A stretch of 64,000 nt of DNA, from contig DIXP01000022.1 in assembly GCA_002436065.1 (NCBI GenBank), positions 63,643 through 127,642 of the forward strand, read 5' to 3'. This stretch comes from Chloroflexi bacterium UBA6077 (GTDB lineage Bacteria > Chloroflexota > UBA6077). Positions 17,895 to 27,601 of the stretch are shown here, in pieces; positions within the stretch are counted from its first letter, which is position 1; every line of letters begins with the position of its first letter. The notes below the pieces were generated by a model. The model did not search any database. It was not told the DNA's origin and worked only from the letters and a program-made list of their open reading frames with translations. The position numbers were made by a program, and so were the translations under genes.

Positions 17895-19085
17895 TTAGCG
17901 AAGCAAGTTCTCCACGATGATGGCTGCTCCCTGGCCGCCCCCAACACACATGCTTGCCATACCCAGTTTGACCTTGCGTCGTGTCATTTCATGTAGCAGT
18001 GTTACGAAGATGCGGGCTCCGCTTGCTCCAACCGGATGGCCGAGGGCGATGGCCCCTCCATTAACGTTTACTCTGGCTGGATCCAGCCCCAATTGGCGGA
18101 TACAGCCGATCGATTGGGCGGCAAAGGCCTCGTTCAGCTCGATCAACTCGATGTCGGACAGCTTGAGGTCCGTCTTGTCCAGCACTTTGCGAATCGCATT
18201 CACCGGCGCTAAACCCATTATGCGAGGCTCGATACCGGCCCAAGCGTATCCGATGATCTTTGCCCGGGGCTGGACGCCCAGCTCTTCGGCAGTCTCAGTG
18301 CTCATCATGACGACAGCAGCGGCACCGTCGTTGATCCCTGATGCATTGCCTGCGGTAACAGTGCCACCCGTCTTGAATGCAGGCCGTAACCTGCCTAGCT
18401 TCTCTGCGGTCGTCCCCGGGCGAGGGTGCTCGTCCTTATCCACAACCACAACCTGCCCCTTGGACTGAGGTACTTCGATTGGAACGATCTCCTCGTTGAA
18501 TAGACCAAGTTCCATAGCCCTGGCAGCCTTGGCCTGGCTCTCTGCCGCGAAAGCGTCTTGCTCCTCACGCGTGATACTCATCATTTCCGCCACGTTCTCG
18601 GCGGTCACTCCCATGTGGATGTTCTCTATAGAGCACCACAGTGCCTCTTGAATCATGCTGTCTATGAGCTCACTGTGTCCAAGGCGATAACCGAACCTGG
18701 CGCGATTCAACACGTAGGGGGACCGAGACATGCTCTCTGTGCCGCCAGCCACCATGACTCTGGTATCTTCTTGGGCGATGCTCTGAGCGGCCATGCCTAT
18801 CGCCCGAAGCCCTGAGCCGCATACAAGGTTGACCGTTGATGCCGTTGACTCGACGGGAATTCCTGCTTTGATGGCTATCTGGCGGGCTACGTTCATCCCA
18901 AGCCCGCTTTGCATGACTATGCCCATAAGCACATCATCTACCTGAGCCGGCTGAACTCCCGCCCTCTTCAACGCTTCGACCACGGCCGCAGTACCCAATT
19001 GCTGCGCCGACACCTCAGAGAGTGCCCCTCCCAGGGTGCCGACAGGGGTGCGAGCAGCACCCACTACTACAACATTAGTTTGCAT
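17895..19085 (-). CDS. Acetyl-CoA acetyltransferase (thiolase II), cassette A
   Basis: A 396-residue thiolase with all catalytic elements: nucleophile C89 in NLVCGSGLRA, the GGAIALGHPVGASG block with the active His, and the second Cys in CVGGGQG near the C terminus. It would cleave 3-ketoacyl-CoA with CoA or run in the condensing direction. The ATG at 19085 has GAAAGGAG upstream; the open frame extends 11 codons further without a better site. It lies between the TctA permease and the enoyl-CoA hydratase genes, and its paralogue is at 48966-50153. Chain-length preference cannot be told from sequence. Confidence 0.94.
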   Translation of the reverse strand: MQTNVVVVGAARTPVGTLGGALSEVSAQQLGTAAVVEALKRAGVQPAQVDDVLMGIVMQSGLGMNVARQIAIKAGIPVESTASTVNLVCGSGLRAIGMAAQSIAQEDTRVMVAGGTESMSRSPYVLNRARFGYRLGHSELIDSMIQEALWCSIENIHMGVTAENVAEMMSITREEQDAFAAESQAKAARAMELGLFNEEIVPIEVPQSKGQVVVVDKDEHPRPGTTAEKLGRLRPAFKTGGTVTAGNASGINDGAAAVVMMSTETAEELGVQPRAKIIGYAWAGIEPRIMGLAPVNAIRKVLDKTDLKLSDIELIELNEAFAAQSIGCIRQLGLDPARVNVNGGAIALGHPVGASGARIFVTLLHEMTRRKVKLGMASMCVGGGQGAAIIVENLLR

Positions 19086-19141
19086 CCACCGCTCCTTTCT
19101 ATTGGTAATCGTGTTCAAAGAGAGTTGGCTATCTTAGAGTT

Positions 19142-20656
19142 TCAGCTTGCATTCGCGGTTGCTCTTTGGCTGCGACCTTTCCATGATTTCCATATAGGGA
19201 GCAGTATCGCTACAATAGAGAGCAGCATCATGGTGCCGGCGACTGGCCGGGTGAAGAACACAGTCCAATCGTTGTGGTGGGCAATCATGGATGTCATGAA
19301 TGTGGATTCGGCTAGGGGGCCGAGGATCAGCCCAAGCACCATGGGCGCTATTGGGTAATCGACCCTCCGCATGAAGTAGCCGATGATCCCGAAGCCAGCC
19401 ATAATCCAGACATCAGACATGTTGGTGCGCATGGCAAAGGCACCGAGGAAGCAGAACAGCAGGATGAAGGCAGCCATTATCGACTCTGGTATCTGCATTA
19501 CCTTTACGAAGAACCGAATCGACAGCAGCCCGATGAACAACATGAGGATATTGGATACGAACTCTGCCGCGAAGATGGTGTACACCATCTCTTTGCTGGT
19601 AATGAAGATCTGAGGGCCCGGCTGAATGCCGTGGAGTAGGAAGGCTCCCAGAATCAGTGCCGAGGCGCCGCTTCCAGGGATGCCGAGAGTCAAGAGCGGG
19701 ATCAAGGCTCCGCTGCTGGCGGCGTTGGCAGCGGCGTTGGGGGCAGCGAGTCCCTCGGGAACACCGGTTCCTAACAAAGCCCTGTTCTTGGAATACTGTT
19801 TCTCTACGCCGTACCCGATGAAGGCTGCTATCGTAGCGCCAGCACCTGGGACGATACCAATGACCGTACCGATGATTGAGGAGCGCAGCAACACATCCCA
19901 CAGGCGAGCGATCTCTCGCACTCCTGGGATCTCTGCTGCCGCTTTACCTGTGGCAGTCCCGCTTTCGACGGGGAAGCGTTGCTCGAAACGGTCCAACACC
20001 TCACCCATGGCGTAGACCCCGATCATTACAGGCAGAAAGTCGATCCCGTCCCTCAGTATCGGCGAGCCAAAGGTGAACCTCTCGGCGGCGTACACAACGT
20101 CGATCCCAACCGTGGCTAACAACAGCCCTATCGAGAGGGAGATCAACGCACTCCGCATGGAACTGGTACCCAGCACAGTGACGCTCATGAGACCGAAGAA
20201 GATGATAGAGAAGTACTCCGGCGACGAGAAGCTGAGGGCTACTTTGGCGAACGGAGGTGACAGGAAGACAAGCACGCATGCGCCGAAGATGCCCCCGATC
20301 ACAGCGCAGATAATGGCCAACCCGAGGGCCTTGCCAGCAAAGCCCTTTCGGGCCATGGGATATCCGTCCCATAGGCTCGGGACGTTCTGCGGATCACCAG
20401 GAATGTTGAACAGTATTGCGGTGATGGTTCCCCCAAACACGCCGGAGTGATAGCATGCCACCATTAGCAGGATGGCCGAGGTGGCATCCATTGTGTATGT
20501 GAAAGGCAGCATCAGGATGATGGCCATCAGGGTTGTGATTCCTGGCAAAGCCCCTGCCACGAAACCAATCACGAGGCCGACAATGATCAGACTTAGGTTG
20601 AAGGGGCTCACCGCGAGAAGGAAGCCAGCTCCCAGGTCCTGAAACAGTTCAAGCAT
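19142..20656 (-). CDS. tctA: TctA-family permease, large membrane subunit, cassette A
   Basis: A 504-residue integral membrane protein of about 12 segments, the large subunit of a tripartite tricarboxylate-type transporter. The duplicated TctA signatures are visible: AGALPGITTLMAIILMLP near the N terminus, FNIPGDPQNVPSLWDGYPMARKG, and a second GIVPGAGATIAAFIGYG. The ATG at 20656 follows GAGGAATGAC; a GTG at 20668 overlapping the TctB stop is the alternative. It works with TctB and the lipoprotein receptor encoded just upstream to import a carboxylate, driven by an ion gradient. The permease family does not reveal the substrate. Confidence 0.93.
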   Translation of the reverse strand: MLELFQDLGAGFLLAVSPFNLSLIIVGLVIGFVAGALPGITTLMAIILMLPFTYTMDATSAILLMVACYHSGVFGGTITAILFNIPGDPQNVPSLWDGYPMARKGFAGKALGLAIICAVIGGIFGACVLVFLSPPFAKVALSFSSPEYFSIIFFGLMSVTVLGTSSMRSALISLSIGLLLATVGIDVVYAAERFTFGSPILRDGIDFLPVMIGVYAMGEVLDRFEQRFPVESGTATGKAAAEIPGVREIARLWDVLLRSSIIGTVIGIVPGAGATIAAFIGYGVEKQYSKNRALLGTGVPEGLAAPNAAANAASSGALIPLLTLGIPGSGASALILGAFLLHGIQPGPQIFITSKEMVYTIFAAEFVSNILMLFIGLLSIRFFVKVMQIPESIMAAFILLFCFLGAFAMRTNMSDVWIMAGFGIIGYFMRRVDYPIAPMVLGLILGPLAESTFMTSMIAHHNDWTVFFTRPVAGTMMLLSIVAILLPIWKSWKGRSQRATANAS

Positions 20657-20664
20657 GTCATTCC

Positions 20665-21243
20665 TCACATCATGCCAAGGAGCGAGTAGATCAGCTGGGT
20701 TATGCTCTGGAAAGGCTCAATGCCACGTGGTAGGGATATGTATACGAGTCTGCCGAAGAGGAGCAGCGAGATTACGGTCCCCGCTATGGAGATGAGCAAT
20801 ATGGTAATCGGTCTCCTGAGCCCGCCAAAGGTGATGAAGGCGAACAGAAAGAGAAAGGCGGCCAAGGCAAATCCAATCACTGGGGCCAAACCGACGAACG
20901 TGATAACCGAGACGACTCCTAGCGCCAAGAGTCTCAAGCTTCTCGGGGTCTGGCCCTCGGCCGCTGATCCAATGGCAACCAAGAGAACTGATCTGCGCTC
21001 CCTGATTGCGATGAGGAAATCGGTGACTGCGGTGACGATGAGGATCACCAGGATGACCGTGGGCCACCAGTCGGGGCCCAAACGACCCTCACGGGCAAAA
21101 GAGTGGATATCTTTGGTGAGCAGCAGGAAGTAAAGCCCAGCTAATACGACAACTGCTGGCCATACAACGGACCCATATCCGCGGAACCTCGAGTTTGGTT
21201 GGGACGGTGTCGCGGGACTCGATGAGGTTGGACCCTTACTCAT
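20665..21243 (-). CDS. tctB: TctB-family small permease subunit, cassette A
   Basis: A 192-residue membrane protein with four hydrophobic segments, matching the small TctB subunit. The ATG at 21243 is preferred, with GAAGGGA upstream. A polar Ser/Pro/Thr-rich stretch of about 25 residues precedes the first helix. The stop lies about nine bases before the chosen TctA start, so the two are coupled. TctB proteins vary greatly in sequence, and the assignment leans on the helix pattern and on being between TctC and TctA genes. Confidence 0.82.
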   Translation of the reverse strand: MSKGPTSSSPATPSQPNSRFRGYGSVVWPAVVVLAGLYFLLLTKDIHSFAREGRLGPDWWPTVILVILIVTAVTDFLIAIRERRSVLLVAIGSAAEGQTPRSLRLLALGVVSVITFVGLAPVIGFALAAFLFLFAFITFGGLRRPITILLISIAGTVISLLLFGRLVYISLPRGIEPFQSITQLIYSLLGMM

Positions 21244-21337
21244 CGCAACATTCCCTTCATGACTAGTCGCGGGAGCGAGACACTCACTGGGTGATGGAAT
21301 GAGGGGGGCTGGTCTCGCTCCCACATCCCCTAGGCAA

Positions 21338-22384
21338 TCATTTCTTTGTATTGAGACCGCTCTGCTCTATGACCGCGAGGACTTCGTTTTCATGTTTTGT
21401 CAGGTATGCTGGGAATGCATCCGGTCCCATCCAGCTCTTCTCATCCGAGTAGGTTTCCTTCAGATAGTCCTTCCACACCTGAGTGCTGCATGCCTTGTTC
21501 AGGGCGTCGCCGATCATCTTGATCCGGGTTGGGTCGGTGCCGGCCTTCGCGACGATGGATCGCCATTGTGGCAGATAGATGTCATAACCCAGCTCTTTGG
21601 AGCTAGGGCAGTCTGGGAATGCTGCGGCTCGCTCCTCGGAGAACATGATCACGGGCTTAAACTGACCACCGGTGAGGTATTGAGTTATGTCCCCACACTG
21701 CTCGATAAGAACATCTGCGTGGCCACCTAAGAGGGACGTGTATCGCTCACCGGGCTGTGGAAAGGGCACTCCCGTCATCTTGACGCCCTTTTTCTCGAAG
21801 AACAGCACTAGCAACTCGTCGACGGAGCCCGCACCAGTAATGGCAACGCGTATCTTGCCAGGATTGGCCTTGGCGGCGGTCTCGACATCCTTCCAGGACT
21901 TGTACGGACCGTCGGTCCTGACGAAGAAGGAGCTAAACTGCTGCATTATTCGGGCGATAGGGGCGAAATCCTTGTGGGTGAAGGGCGCCTGGCCGAAGGC
22001 AACGGTGGCGACCTGATCTGCCATGTAGGCCTCAAAGGCGTAGCCATCGGCTGGTGCAGCGAGCATCTTCACGGTACCAGTGCTGCCCGCAGCTCCTGCT
22101 ACGTTGATGACAGGCAGAGGGACCCCCAACTCCTTCTCTGCCAACGGGGACAACTTCCTGGCCATTTGGTCGGCCCCACCGCCCGCTCCCCAGGGCACGA
22201 TGAAGTCTATAGGCCGAGTGGGATACTTCTCAGTCGTTGCCGGGGCCGGTGCTGCTTGTTTCGCGGGGACAGAAGTGGGGGCGGAAGCCGCGGGTGCGCT
22301 ACATGCGGTAACTCCGAAGAGGCACAAAATCACCGCTAAGGGACTAATTACCCTGGCGATTGCTCGGATTTCGACCGTACGCAT
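21338..22384 (-). CDS. tctC: Bug/TctC-type solute-binding lipoprotein, cassette A
   Basis: A 348-residue extracytoplasmic receptor of the Bug (TctC) family that delivers a carboxylate to TctAB. The ATG at 22384 has GGAGAC before it. The signal peptide ends in the lipobox VTAC, followed by a Ala/Ser/Thr/Pro linker and then the mature domain, starting with YPTRPIDFIVPWGAGGGADQMAR, the family loop that binds the ligand carboxylate. It is the first gene of the A transporter set (receptor, TctB, TctA). The 267 bases between it and the upstream GlmL gene hold no other gene and no clear terminator. Confidence 0.92.
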   Translation of the reverse strand: MRTVEIRAIARVISPLAVILCLFGVTACSAPAASAPTSVPAKQAAPAPATTEKYPTRPIDFIVPWGAGGGADQMARKLSPLAEKELGVPLPVINVAGAAGSTGTVKMLAAPADGYAFEAYMADQVATVAFGQAPFTHKDFAPIARIMQQFSSFFVRTDGPYKSWKDVETAAKANPGKIRVAITGAGSVDELLVLFFEKKGVKMTGVPFPQPGERYTSLLGGHADVLIEQCGDITQYLTGGQFKPVIMFSEERAAAFPDCPSSKELGYDIYLPQWRSIVAKAGTDPTRIKMIGDALNKACSTQVWKDYLKETYSDEKSWMGPDAFPAYLTKHENEVLAVIEQSGLNTKK

Positions 22385-22651
22385 GATCCAGTCTCCTTCC
22401 AACTATGTCTAGAAGAGCTAAACCTGGATACTCCGCCGTGAATGCCAATCCTTATAGCTATATGCAAGGGTTCTCAATCTCCTCTTGCTTTCATCCTCTC
22501 CTTTCTAGTTGTGCCGACACCGATATCCGAGGCATCGGAAGCGCCCACTCCTTGATCAACGACTAATAAGATCTTCCTGAAAAGAAGAACCGGCCTTGGA
22601 CTTAGCAATAGCTAATCAATGCGATAGGACTGGCGGGGTTTCCCCAATTGC

Positions 22652-24040
22652 CTAAGCGTCTACGAGGTGGCGCTTCATGATGCGTAAAGCTGTGTCTGGA
22701 GCGATGCCAGCCAATAGACCCATGGCGTACATGATGTAGGACTGATCGATAACCATCTTTGGTCTTCTTGGACGCAAAGAAAAGGGATTCGCAGCATCGA
22801 ACAACGCACTACACAAGACGCCTCGCGGATCGCTTCCTCGGGCGAAGATACCACCCGTGCCGATCAAATATTGGACAGTTGTCAGATCCTTTCCATACAG
22901 AAGGTTGACTGGCCCTTCTGATGTATAGACCATCTCCAACCGTCCCGAGTGGCGCTGCACTGCCACCTCAACTGCCGCCTTGGCCAGAGCTACATCAAGG
23001 GCGTAACCCTCCGTTGATTGTGGCACGGTCGATGTCTCGCGGGTCAACCTATCGATGGCCGTATGAATTTGTTCCGGTGAAGCCCCGCACTGGACGGCAA
23101 TGGCATCGGCACCAACCGCCTCGAGTATCGAAACAGCGTTGTATCGGAGTCCTAGATCGCCCTCGACAGTGCGCTTGGCAAAGGGCTCGGGCAACCCTTT
23201 CGGTAACCATGAGGTGTCACTGGGGTGACCATGAGCTACAGAATGAACGTCGGTTGTAGCCCCGCCAACATCCACGACAACGAGATCGCCGAGCCCCTGT
23301 TCCTTAGGACTACCCTGGGCCAATAACGTTGCTGCCTGGAGTACCGCCATTGGGGTTGGCATCAGGATGTCGCCAATCAGGTCCCGCACGCGGTGTATGC
23401 CTTTGGCCTCGACGATGCGCCGCATGAAGACTTCGCGAATAGCTGCCCGCGCAGGTTCGACGTTGAGCCGACCGAGTTCCGGCATCACGTTCTCGGTTAC
23501 CACGATTTCTTTGTTCTCAGCCTGGAGGAGGTCCTCTGCATCTTCACTGGCATCGCTGTTTCCGGCGTAAAGAATGGGACAGGTGAGGGTAGAGCCAGCC
23601 AACATGCGGGCATTGAAGAGAATGACCTCAGCATCACCACCATCTGTCCCGCCTGCCAGCAGAATAATCTCTGGGCGCAACTCCTCCAGCCAGGCGATAT
23701 CGCGGCGTCGAAGATGGTAGGAAAAGGCGCGCAACACCTTTGCCCCCGCGCCCAAGGCGGCACGCTTAGCGGCTTCGGCAGTGAGTTCAGGCACCAGACC
23801 GATAGCCACCATCCGAAGTCCTCCTGCGGCGCTACTTGACGCCAGGAATCGGCACTCCTCGAGGTTGGTCAGCCCCAGTTCTTTGCGTACCTGATTGAGG
23901 GCTGACTGCAGACCGACCATCACGTTGGTATCGACCGTGGATGGTGATTGGACTCGCGCCAGAAGCTGCTCGGCCGAAACATCGACCGCGACGGCCTTTG
24001 TATAGGTACTGCCAAAATCGATCAATAGAGCGAGGCCCAT
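22652..24040 (-). CDS. glmL: Glutamate mutase accessory ATPase GlmL (MutL)
   Basis: A 462-residue ASKHA-fold protein of the GlmL/MutL family that accompanies coenzyme-B12 mutases and is thought to reactivate them by exchanging damaged cofactor. Visible elements are the N-terminal phosphate loop LIDFGSTYTKAVAVD, LLAGGTDGGDAE, and the second phosphate loop VVDVGGATTDVHS. The ATG at 24040 shares one base with the stop of GlmS (TAATG), so it is translationally coupled. The tail KMVIDQSYIMYAMGLLA is typical of the family. It is the last gene of the E-S-L group. Confidence 0.93.
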   Translation of the reverse strand: MGLALLIDFGSTYTKAVAVDVSAEQLLARVQSPSTVDTNVMVGLQSALNQVRKELGLTNLEECRFLASSSAAGGLRMVAIGLVPELTAEAAKRAALGAGAKVLRAFSYHLRRRDIAWLEELRPEIILLAGGTDGGDAEVILFNARMLAGSTLTCPILYAGNSDASEDAEDLLQAENKEIVVTENVMPELGRLNVEPARAAIREVFMRRIVEAKGIHRVRDLIGDILMPTPMAVLQAATLLAQGSPKEQGLGDLVVVDVGGATTDVHSVAHGHPSDTSWLPKGLPEPFAKRTVEGDLGLRYNAVSILEAVGADAIAVQCGASPEQIHTAIDRLTRETSTVPQSTEGYALDVALAKAAVEVAVQRHSGRLEMVYTSEGPVNLLYGKDLTTVQYLIGTGGIFARGSDPRGVLCSALFDAANPFSLRPRRPKMVIDQSYIMYAMGLLAGIAPDTALRIMKRHLVDA

Positions 24041-24501
24041 TAGCTGAGACCTAAATCGCACTTCAAGTCGGCGATAGCGGTTTCGGGCTTCGTTCCCGGT
24101 GGGTAGATACGATCAAAACCCATATCTGAGAAGAGTTGCTCTGTCTTGGGCCATTCTTCAGGGTCAGTCACCAGTATCCCGCCGATGTAGAGAAGGATGT
24201 TGGCTAGCCCGGCCTCCCGGCACTTGGCGCGCAGGCCCTCGCAGTCGATACGTGCCATTCCGTACAGGGACGATACTAGGATTGCGTCGGCTGCCGTTTC
24301 CCTGGCTGCACTGATGAACTCGTTGGGCAGGACCAGGGCTCCGAGATATGCAACTCTGAATCCGGCGCGCTCGAAGGCCCAGCGTAATATCGAAATTCCA
24401 GCTACATGGGCATCGAGCCCGATAGTACCCAGGACAATGGTCGGCTGCCGCTTCGCATCCGCCATTCCAGTACTACCTTTCTGAGTTACCGCGTCATTCA
24501 T
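24040..24501 (-). CDS. glmS: Glutamate mutase sigma subunit (B12-binding)
   Basis: A 153-residue cobalamin-binding subunit. The B12 signature DxHxxG is D30-A-H32-VAG, where the His replaces dimethylbenzimidazole as the lower cobalt ligand, and IGGILVTDPEEW with YPPGTKPE completes the Rossmann-like fold. Together with GlmE it would convert L-glutamate to (2S,3S)-3-methylaspartate. It is preceded by GGATGG and is 22 bases below the glmE stop. An isosteric mutase acting on a related substrate cannot be excluded, but the matching epsilon subunit next door favours glutamate. Confidence 0.92.
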   Translation of the reverse strand: MNDAVTQKGSTGMADAKRQPTIVLGTIGLDAHVAGISILRWAFERAGFRVAYLGALVLPNEFISAARETAADAILVSSLYGMARIDCEGLRAKCREAGLANILLYIGGILVTDPEEWPKTEQLFSDMGFDRIYPPGTKPETAIADLKCDLGLS

Positions 24502-24523
24502 AGCTCAACCATCCTTTCCAGGC

Positions 24524-26002
24524 TCAGTATGGTCGCTCCGCCGCCTCTTCTGAGAGTGGCCGAGATGCCCAGGTGGGAATCTGAATCACCCAGTCTAGAT
24601 CTGCTGTGGTGTTTTCCCTTCGCTCCCTCTCCGCTATTCGGGACCGATGGTATTCGATCACTTCTGGCGGAAGCGGGACATTACCGTGATCCAGATATCG
24701 CACGGCGCCTCGTGCATCGCGGACGAGCTTGACCTGCGACCGGAGCGGCAACCAGGGCGAGAAGACGGTGTCTAATACTCCTGCCTCAACGGCGCGGCAG
24801 GCCCCGAGGGCAACATCTCCATCGCCGAGCTCCAGTACCTTTTCAAGGATTGCGCGCGCTTCCTTCTCGATCATTTCGCGTTCGAGACTCAGTTCCTCGC
24901 TCTCAGGGAGTCGCTGGCCTTTCAAGAGCCGCGCGATTTGAGCCGCTACTAGCATGGCCTCGCGATTGCCCTTACCTGTTACGGTAGTCCGGGCCTCGTC
25001 GGGAGACTTGATTTGACAGCCATTGCAGCCGGCCAGGGCAGCTACCGCAGTGTTCCAGGCAATCTGTCCAGCCATGGATATGGGCTCCCTCGGCCAATCG
25101 CCTACGTAGTTGTAGGCCCACGGGTACACATGCACGTTATGGAAACCAAACCGTTCGAAGTATTCCGGAGCAAGCTTGCTGACGACTTGGATGCCTGCGA
25201 CGTCTTGAACCATGCCCATCCCCGTAGCGATGCCCAAATCCATATACTTGGTGCCCTGCGCTGCAGCCAGGAGACCTTGGATCACCCCTACCGCCACCTT
25301 GAAGCCAAGGGTATCCCAGCCAGACAGGTTAGCGAAGTCACGTCTAAGGATAGGAACGCCACGTTCGTTGAAGTATGCGGTAAGGCGATCTATGTACTGA
25401 TGGTTGTAGATCATCAATTCCAGAGGATAGTCTCGAGAGTGTTGAATGACTTGCTCGATACTCTTTATCGTTCCACAGGTCCAGCCGCCTGCGAGCGCAA
25501 TTTCCCAGGCTAGGCGCGCGTCCTCGTCATTGCCATCGGTGGATAGTGGAACTGTAGTGGACTCATTTAGTGCGCGAGCCCCTGCCACACCGTGTAGCAC
25601 GATTGGGTACCCGTTTAAGTACGAAAAGCCATCGCGACGGCTGCGCTCTATGGCATCCTGTGATTTCGCGAACTGGCACTTACGGGAATAGGTGTCGGTG
25701 AAAACGTGCCAGCGGTCTGGTTTGAGATCCTCAGACTCATGGATATGATCGCTTACCTGCTCGACCAATGCGTGTCCGCAAGATGGAACGAGCTGTAGAC
25801 GGTCCTCCTTCATTGCCTGTTCGTTGCGAAGAGATGCGAACTTCCACCATGGCTGTTCTCGCTGGCGGGCTACGCTTTCATCGAGCGTTGCCGGATCCAT
25901 AAGTTCATCGCCTGTTGGCCATTGCCGGAGAACCTCGTGTCGGACAGTGAGGAAATAGTCCCAATCCCACTGGTCCATTCGCACATTAGTCGCCAGCGCC
26001 AT
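24524..26002 (-). CDS. glmE: Glutamate mutase epsilon subunit (catalytic TIM barrel)
   Basis: A 492-residue catalytic subunit of methylaspartate mutase, similar in length to clostridial GlmE. The start is ATG 26002 with GGAGGG upstream. Characteristic segments include SYLNGYPIVLHGVAGARALNE-like barrel strands, LMIYNHQYIDRLTAYFNERGVPILRR split by short loops, KYMDLGIATGMGMVQDVA and ALAGCNGCQIKSPDEA. Together these identify the family with confidence. Gene order is E, S, L in the direction of transcription, below an enolase-superfamily gene. The pathway step after 3-methylaspartate is not obviously encoded by a standard methylaspartate ammonia-lyase here. Confidence 0.93.
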   Translation of the reverse strand: MALATNVRMDQWDWDYFLTVRHEVLRQWPTGDELMDPATLDESVARQREQPWWKFASLRNEQAMKEDRLQLVPSCGHALVEQVSDHIHESEDLKPDRWHVFTDTYSRKCQFAKSQDAIERSRRDGFSYLNGYPIVLHGVAGARALNESTTVPLSTDGNDEDARLAWEIALAGGWTCGTIKSIEQVIQHSRDYPLELMIYNHQYIDRLTAYFNERGVPILRRDFANLSGWDTLGFKVAVGVIQGLLAAAQGTKYMDLGIATGMGMVQDVAGIQVVSKLAPEYFERFGFHNVHVYPWAYNYVGDWPREPISMAGQIAWNTAVAALAGCNGCQIKSPDEARTTVTGKGNREAMLVAAQIARLLKGQRLPESEELSLEREMIEKEARAILEKVLELGDGDVALGACRAVEAGVLDTVFSPWLPLRSQVKLVRDARGAVRYLDHGNVPLPPEVIEYHRSRIAERERRENTTADLDWVIQIPTWASRPLSEEAAERPY

Positions 26003-26108
26003 AATGTGCCCTCCAATCAATCAATTACTTAGCTTGCGTGGTACAGCGCGTACTTTCACCCACTCCGGACCTAGAAGCGACTGAAGACAGATACAGCTTG
26101 ATTGCCTG

Positions 26109-27281
26109 TCATGGAGCCCATGATTGCTGGTCTACTACCATCTGAGGCACCCGTTCAAGGTCTGGGACGGCTTGGAACTCCGGGTCCACGACAACTCCTC
26201 CTGGTGCTGAGATCAAGGGCCGTCGGAGAATCGATGTCTGGAGCTTCAAGAAACCGTTCATCTCTCCCGCAGTCTTGATTCCCAACCCTACAGCCGCTGA
26301 AGCCTCTTGGTGGCATCCGATTTCGCCAGACACGCCGTTACCCAGGACTACCGTGAGGCCCAAACGCTTTGCCAGGGCAACCTGTTCGCCCAGAAGCCGA
26401 ACGCCTCCTGACTTCATGAGCTTGAACTTGACGAACTGGGCACAGCCGAGAGCCGCCGTACGCTCAACGTCTTCCGTCCCGAGAATCGATTCATCCAGCA
26501 TTAGGGGAAGTGGTGAGATGCGCGACAGTGATACCTGAGACTCCCAATCACCTGCTGGGAAGGGCTGTTCGAATAGTTCTATAGCTTCGGGAGTCACCTT
26601 CTGCACGAATTCCCGAGCGTCATCGAAGGAATAACCCTGATTAGCATCGATCCGGATCAGTGTGCCTGGGGCTTGCCTGGCCAGTTCCTGGATTAAGGTA
26701 ACGCGATGGATATCAAGGCTGACGTCGAAGCCTACCTTGACCTTGATGGTAGTGTACTTTCGCTCTATTTGGGTCCAGAAGCCTGACTCTAGCTCTGGTT
26801 CGTGCTCTGCAGATAGGAGGCCTACCAGGGGTACCAGGGCCGAAGGGACTACCTTTGGCTCGTCACCACTCGGGATACGTCGCGACACCAGTTCTAACGC
26901 GGTCATCAAAGGAGAAACGGGATATCCCCCGTGTGCGGCATAGGGGAGGATGCTCTCGATGGCAGTCTCTGGCGACATGCCGACTACTTTGGGACCGTGA
27001 GCGCACAGAAAATCCCATATGTCCTCGGCACTCTCGGGGACGTAGCCTTGACACGCTGTGACTTCGCCCCAGGCTGTGCGCCCATCTTCCGTACGCACTT
27101 GGATAAGAAACGTGTCGAAACTGTGGAAGGTGGCGAAGGACAAATGGTAGGGCTCTTTAAGGGGTTGCTTCATCCTGTAGAGGTCGACCGCAACGATTGG
27201 GTGTGTCTCCTCGCGCCTACGGTCGTAATGGGTGTGGAGATGGCCTTGCGAATTCGAATCCTTGTAGTTCTCTGTCAACAC
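26109..27281 (-). CDS. Enolase-superfamily protein, muconate-lactonizing-enzyme-like
   Basis: Up to 390 residues. Barrel motifs are of the MLE subgroup: K180-V-K182, metal ligands D212 (IDANQGY), E238 (LFEQPF) and D263 (MLDES), and K287 (KLMKSGG), so both acid/base lysines are present. Family members racemise, epimerise, cycloisomerise or dehydrate carboxylates through an enolate. It does not show the layout of methylaspartate ammonia-lyase, although its position first in the glutamate mutase operon is where that enzyme is often found. The GTG at 27281 is the longest start; the true start may be about 25 codons later, near the first beta strand. A TTGACA lies upstream on the minus strand at 27353-27358 with a poor -10. 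Confidence 0.8.
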   Translation of the reverse strand: MLTENYKDSNSQGHLHTHYDRRREETHPIVAVDLYRMKQPLKEPYHLSFATFHSFDTFLIQVRTEDGRTAWGEVTACQGYVPESAEDIWDFLCAHGPKVVGMSPETAIESILPYAAHGGYPVSPLMTALELVSRRIPSGDEPKVVPSALVPLVGLLSAEHEPELESGFWTQIERKYTTIKVKVGFDVSLDIHRVTLIQELARQAPGTLIRIDANQGYSFDDAREFVQKVTPEAIELFEQPFPAGDWESQVSLSRISPLPLMLDESILGTEDVERTAALGCAQFVKFKLMKSGGVRLLGEQVALAKRLGLTVVLGNGVSGEIGCHQEASAAVGLGIKTAGEMNGFLKLQTSILRRPLISAPGGVVVDPEFQAVPDLERVPQMVVDQQSWAP

Positions 27282-27504
27282 GTCACCTCACTGTACCTCT
27301 TCCCCGCCAAAGGGCCTGCGGGGATCAGCGGATAAATCAGTTGAATGCAGCATGTCAACAGCGCCGCTCAGCGCTGTAAGAACCTATCGACGACAAGTGT
27401 TTGACGACGATGCCATTATGAGAGCACAGACAGCAGGTAGTTGTCAATCCCCCAAATTTTCTCTTTTCGATGACTTGGATGATCGGCAGCGGCTCACTGT
27501 GCCT

Positions 27505-27537
27505 CCGATTTCGCGGCCAATTCGGCCGCGAAATCGG
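27505..27537. promoter_or_regulatory. 14-base perfect inverted repeat in divergent region
   Basis: The arms CCGATTTCGCGGCC and GGCCGCGAAATCGG are separated by AATTC. The element lies between the divergent MLE-like gene and the NrpR-like regulator, in a stretch of about 500 bases without a coding gene. It could be an operator for the regulator or a structured transcript end. No T-run follows on either strand, which argues against a simple terminator. Confidence 0.5.
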
Positions 27538-27601
27538 TCATCCCCTTTGATGGGTGCAGAAAGGGGCCTGGATTCGCCAGGCAATGGAGGGACTTCATCT
27601 C

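Noticed and set aside
22385..22651. Cobalamin riboswitch near the B12 genes
   Set aside because: The gaps around the glutamate mutase genes, cobO and the activation protein were read on both strands and no B12-box-like core was found.
26109..27281. Methylaspartate ammonia-lyase
   Set aside because: Tempting from position, but the lysine and metal-ligand motifs are those of the muconate-lactonizing subgroup.
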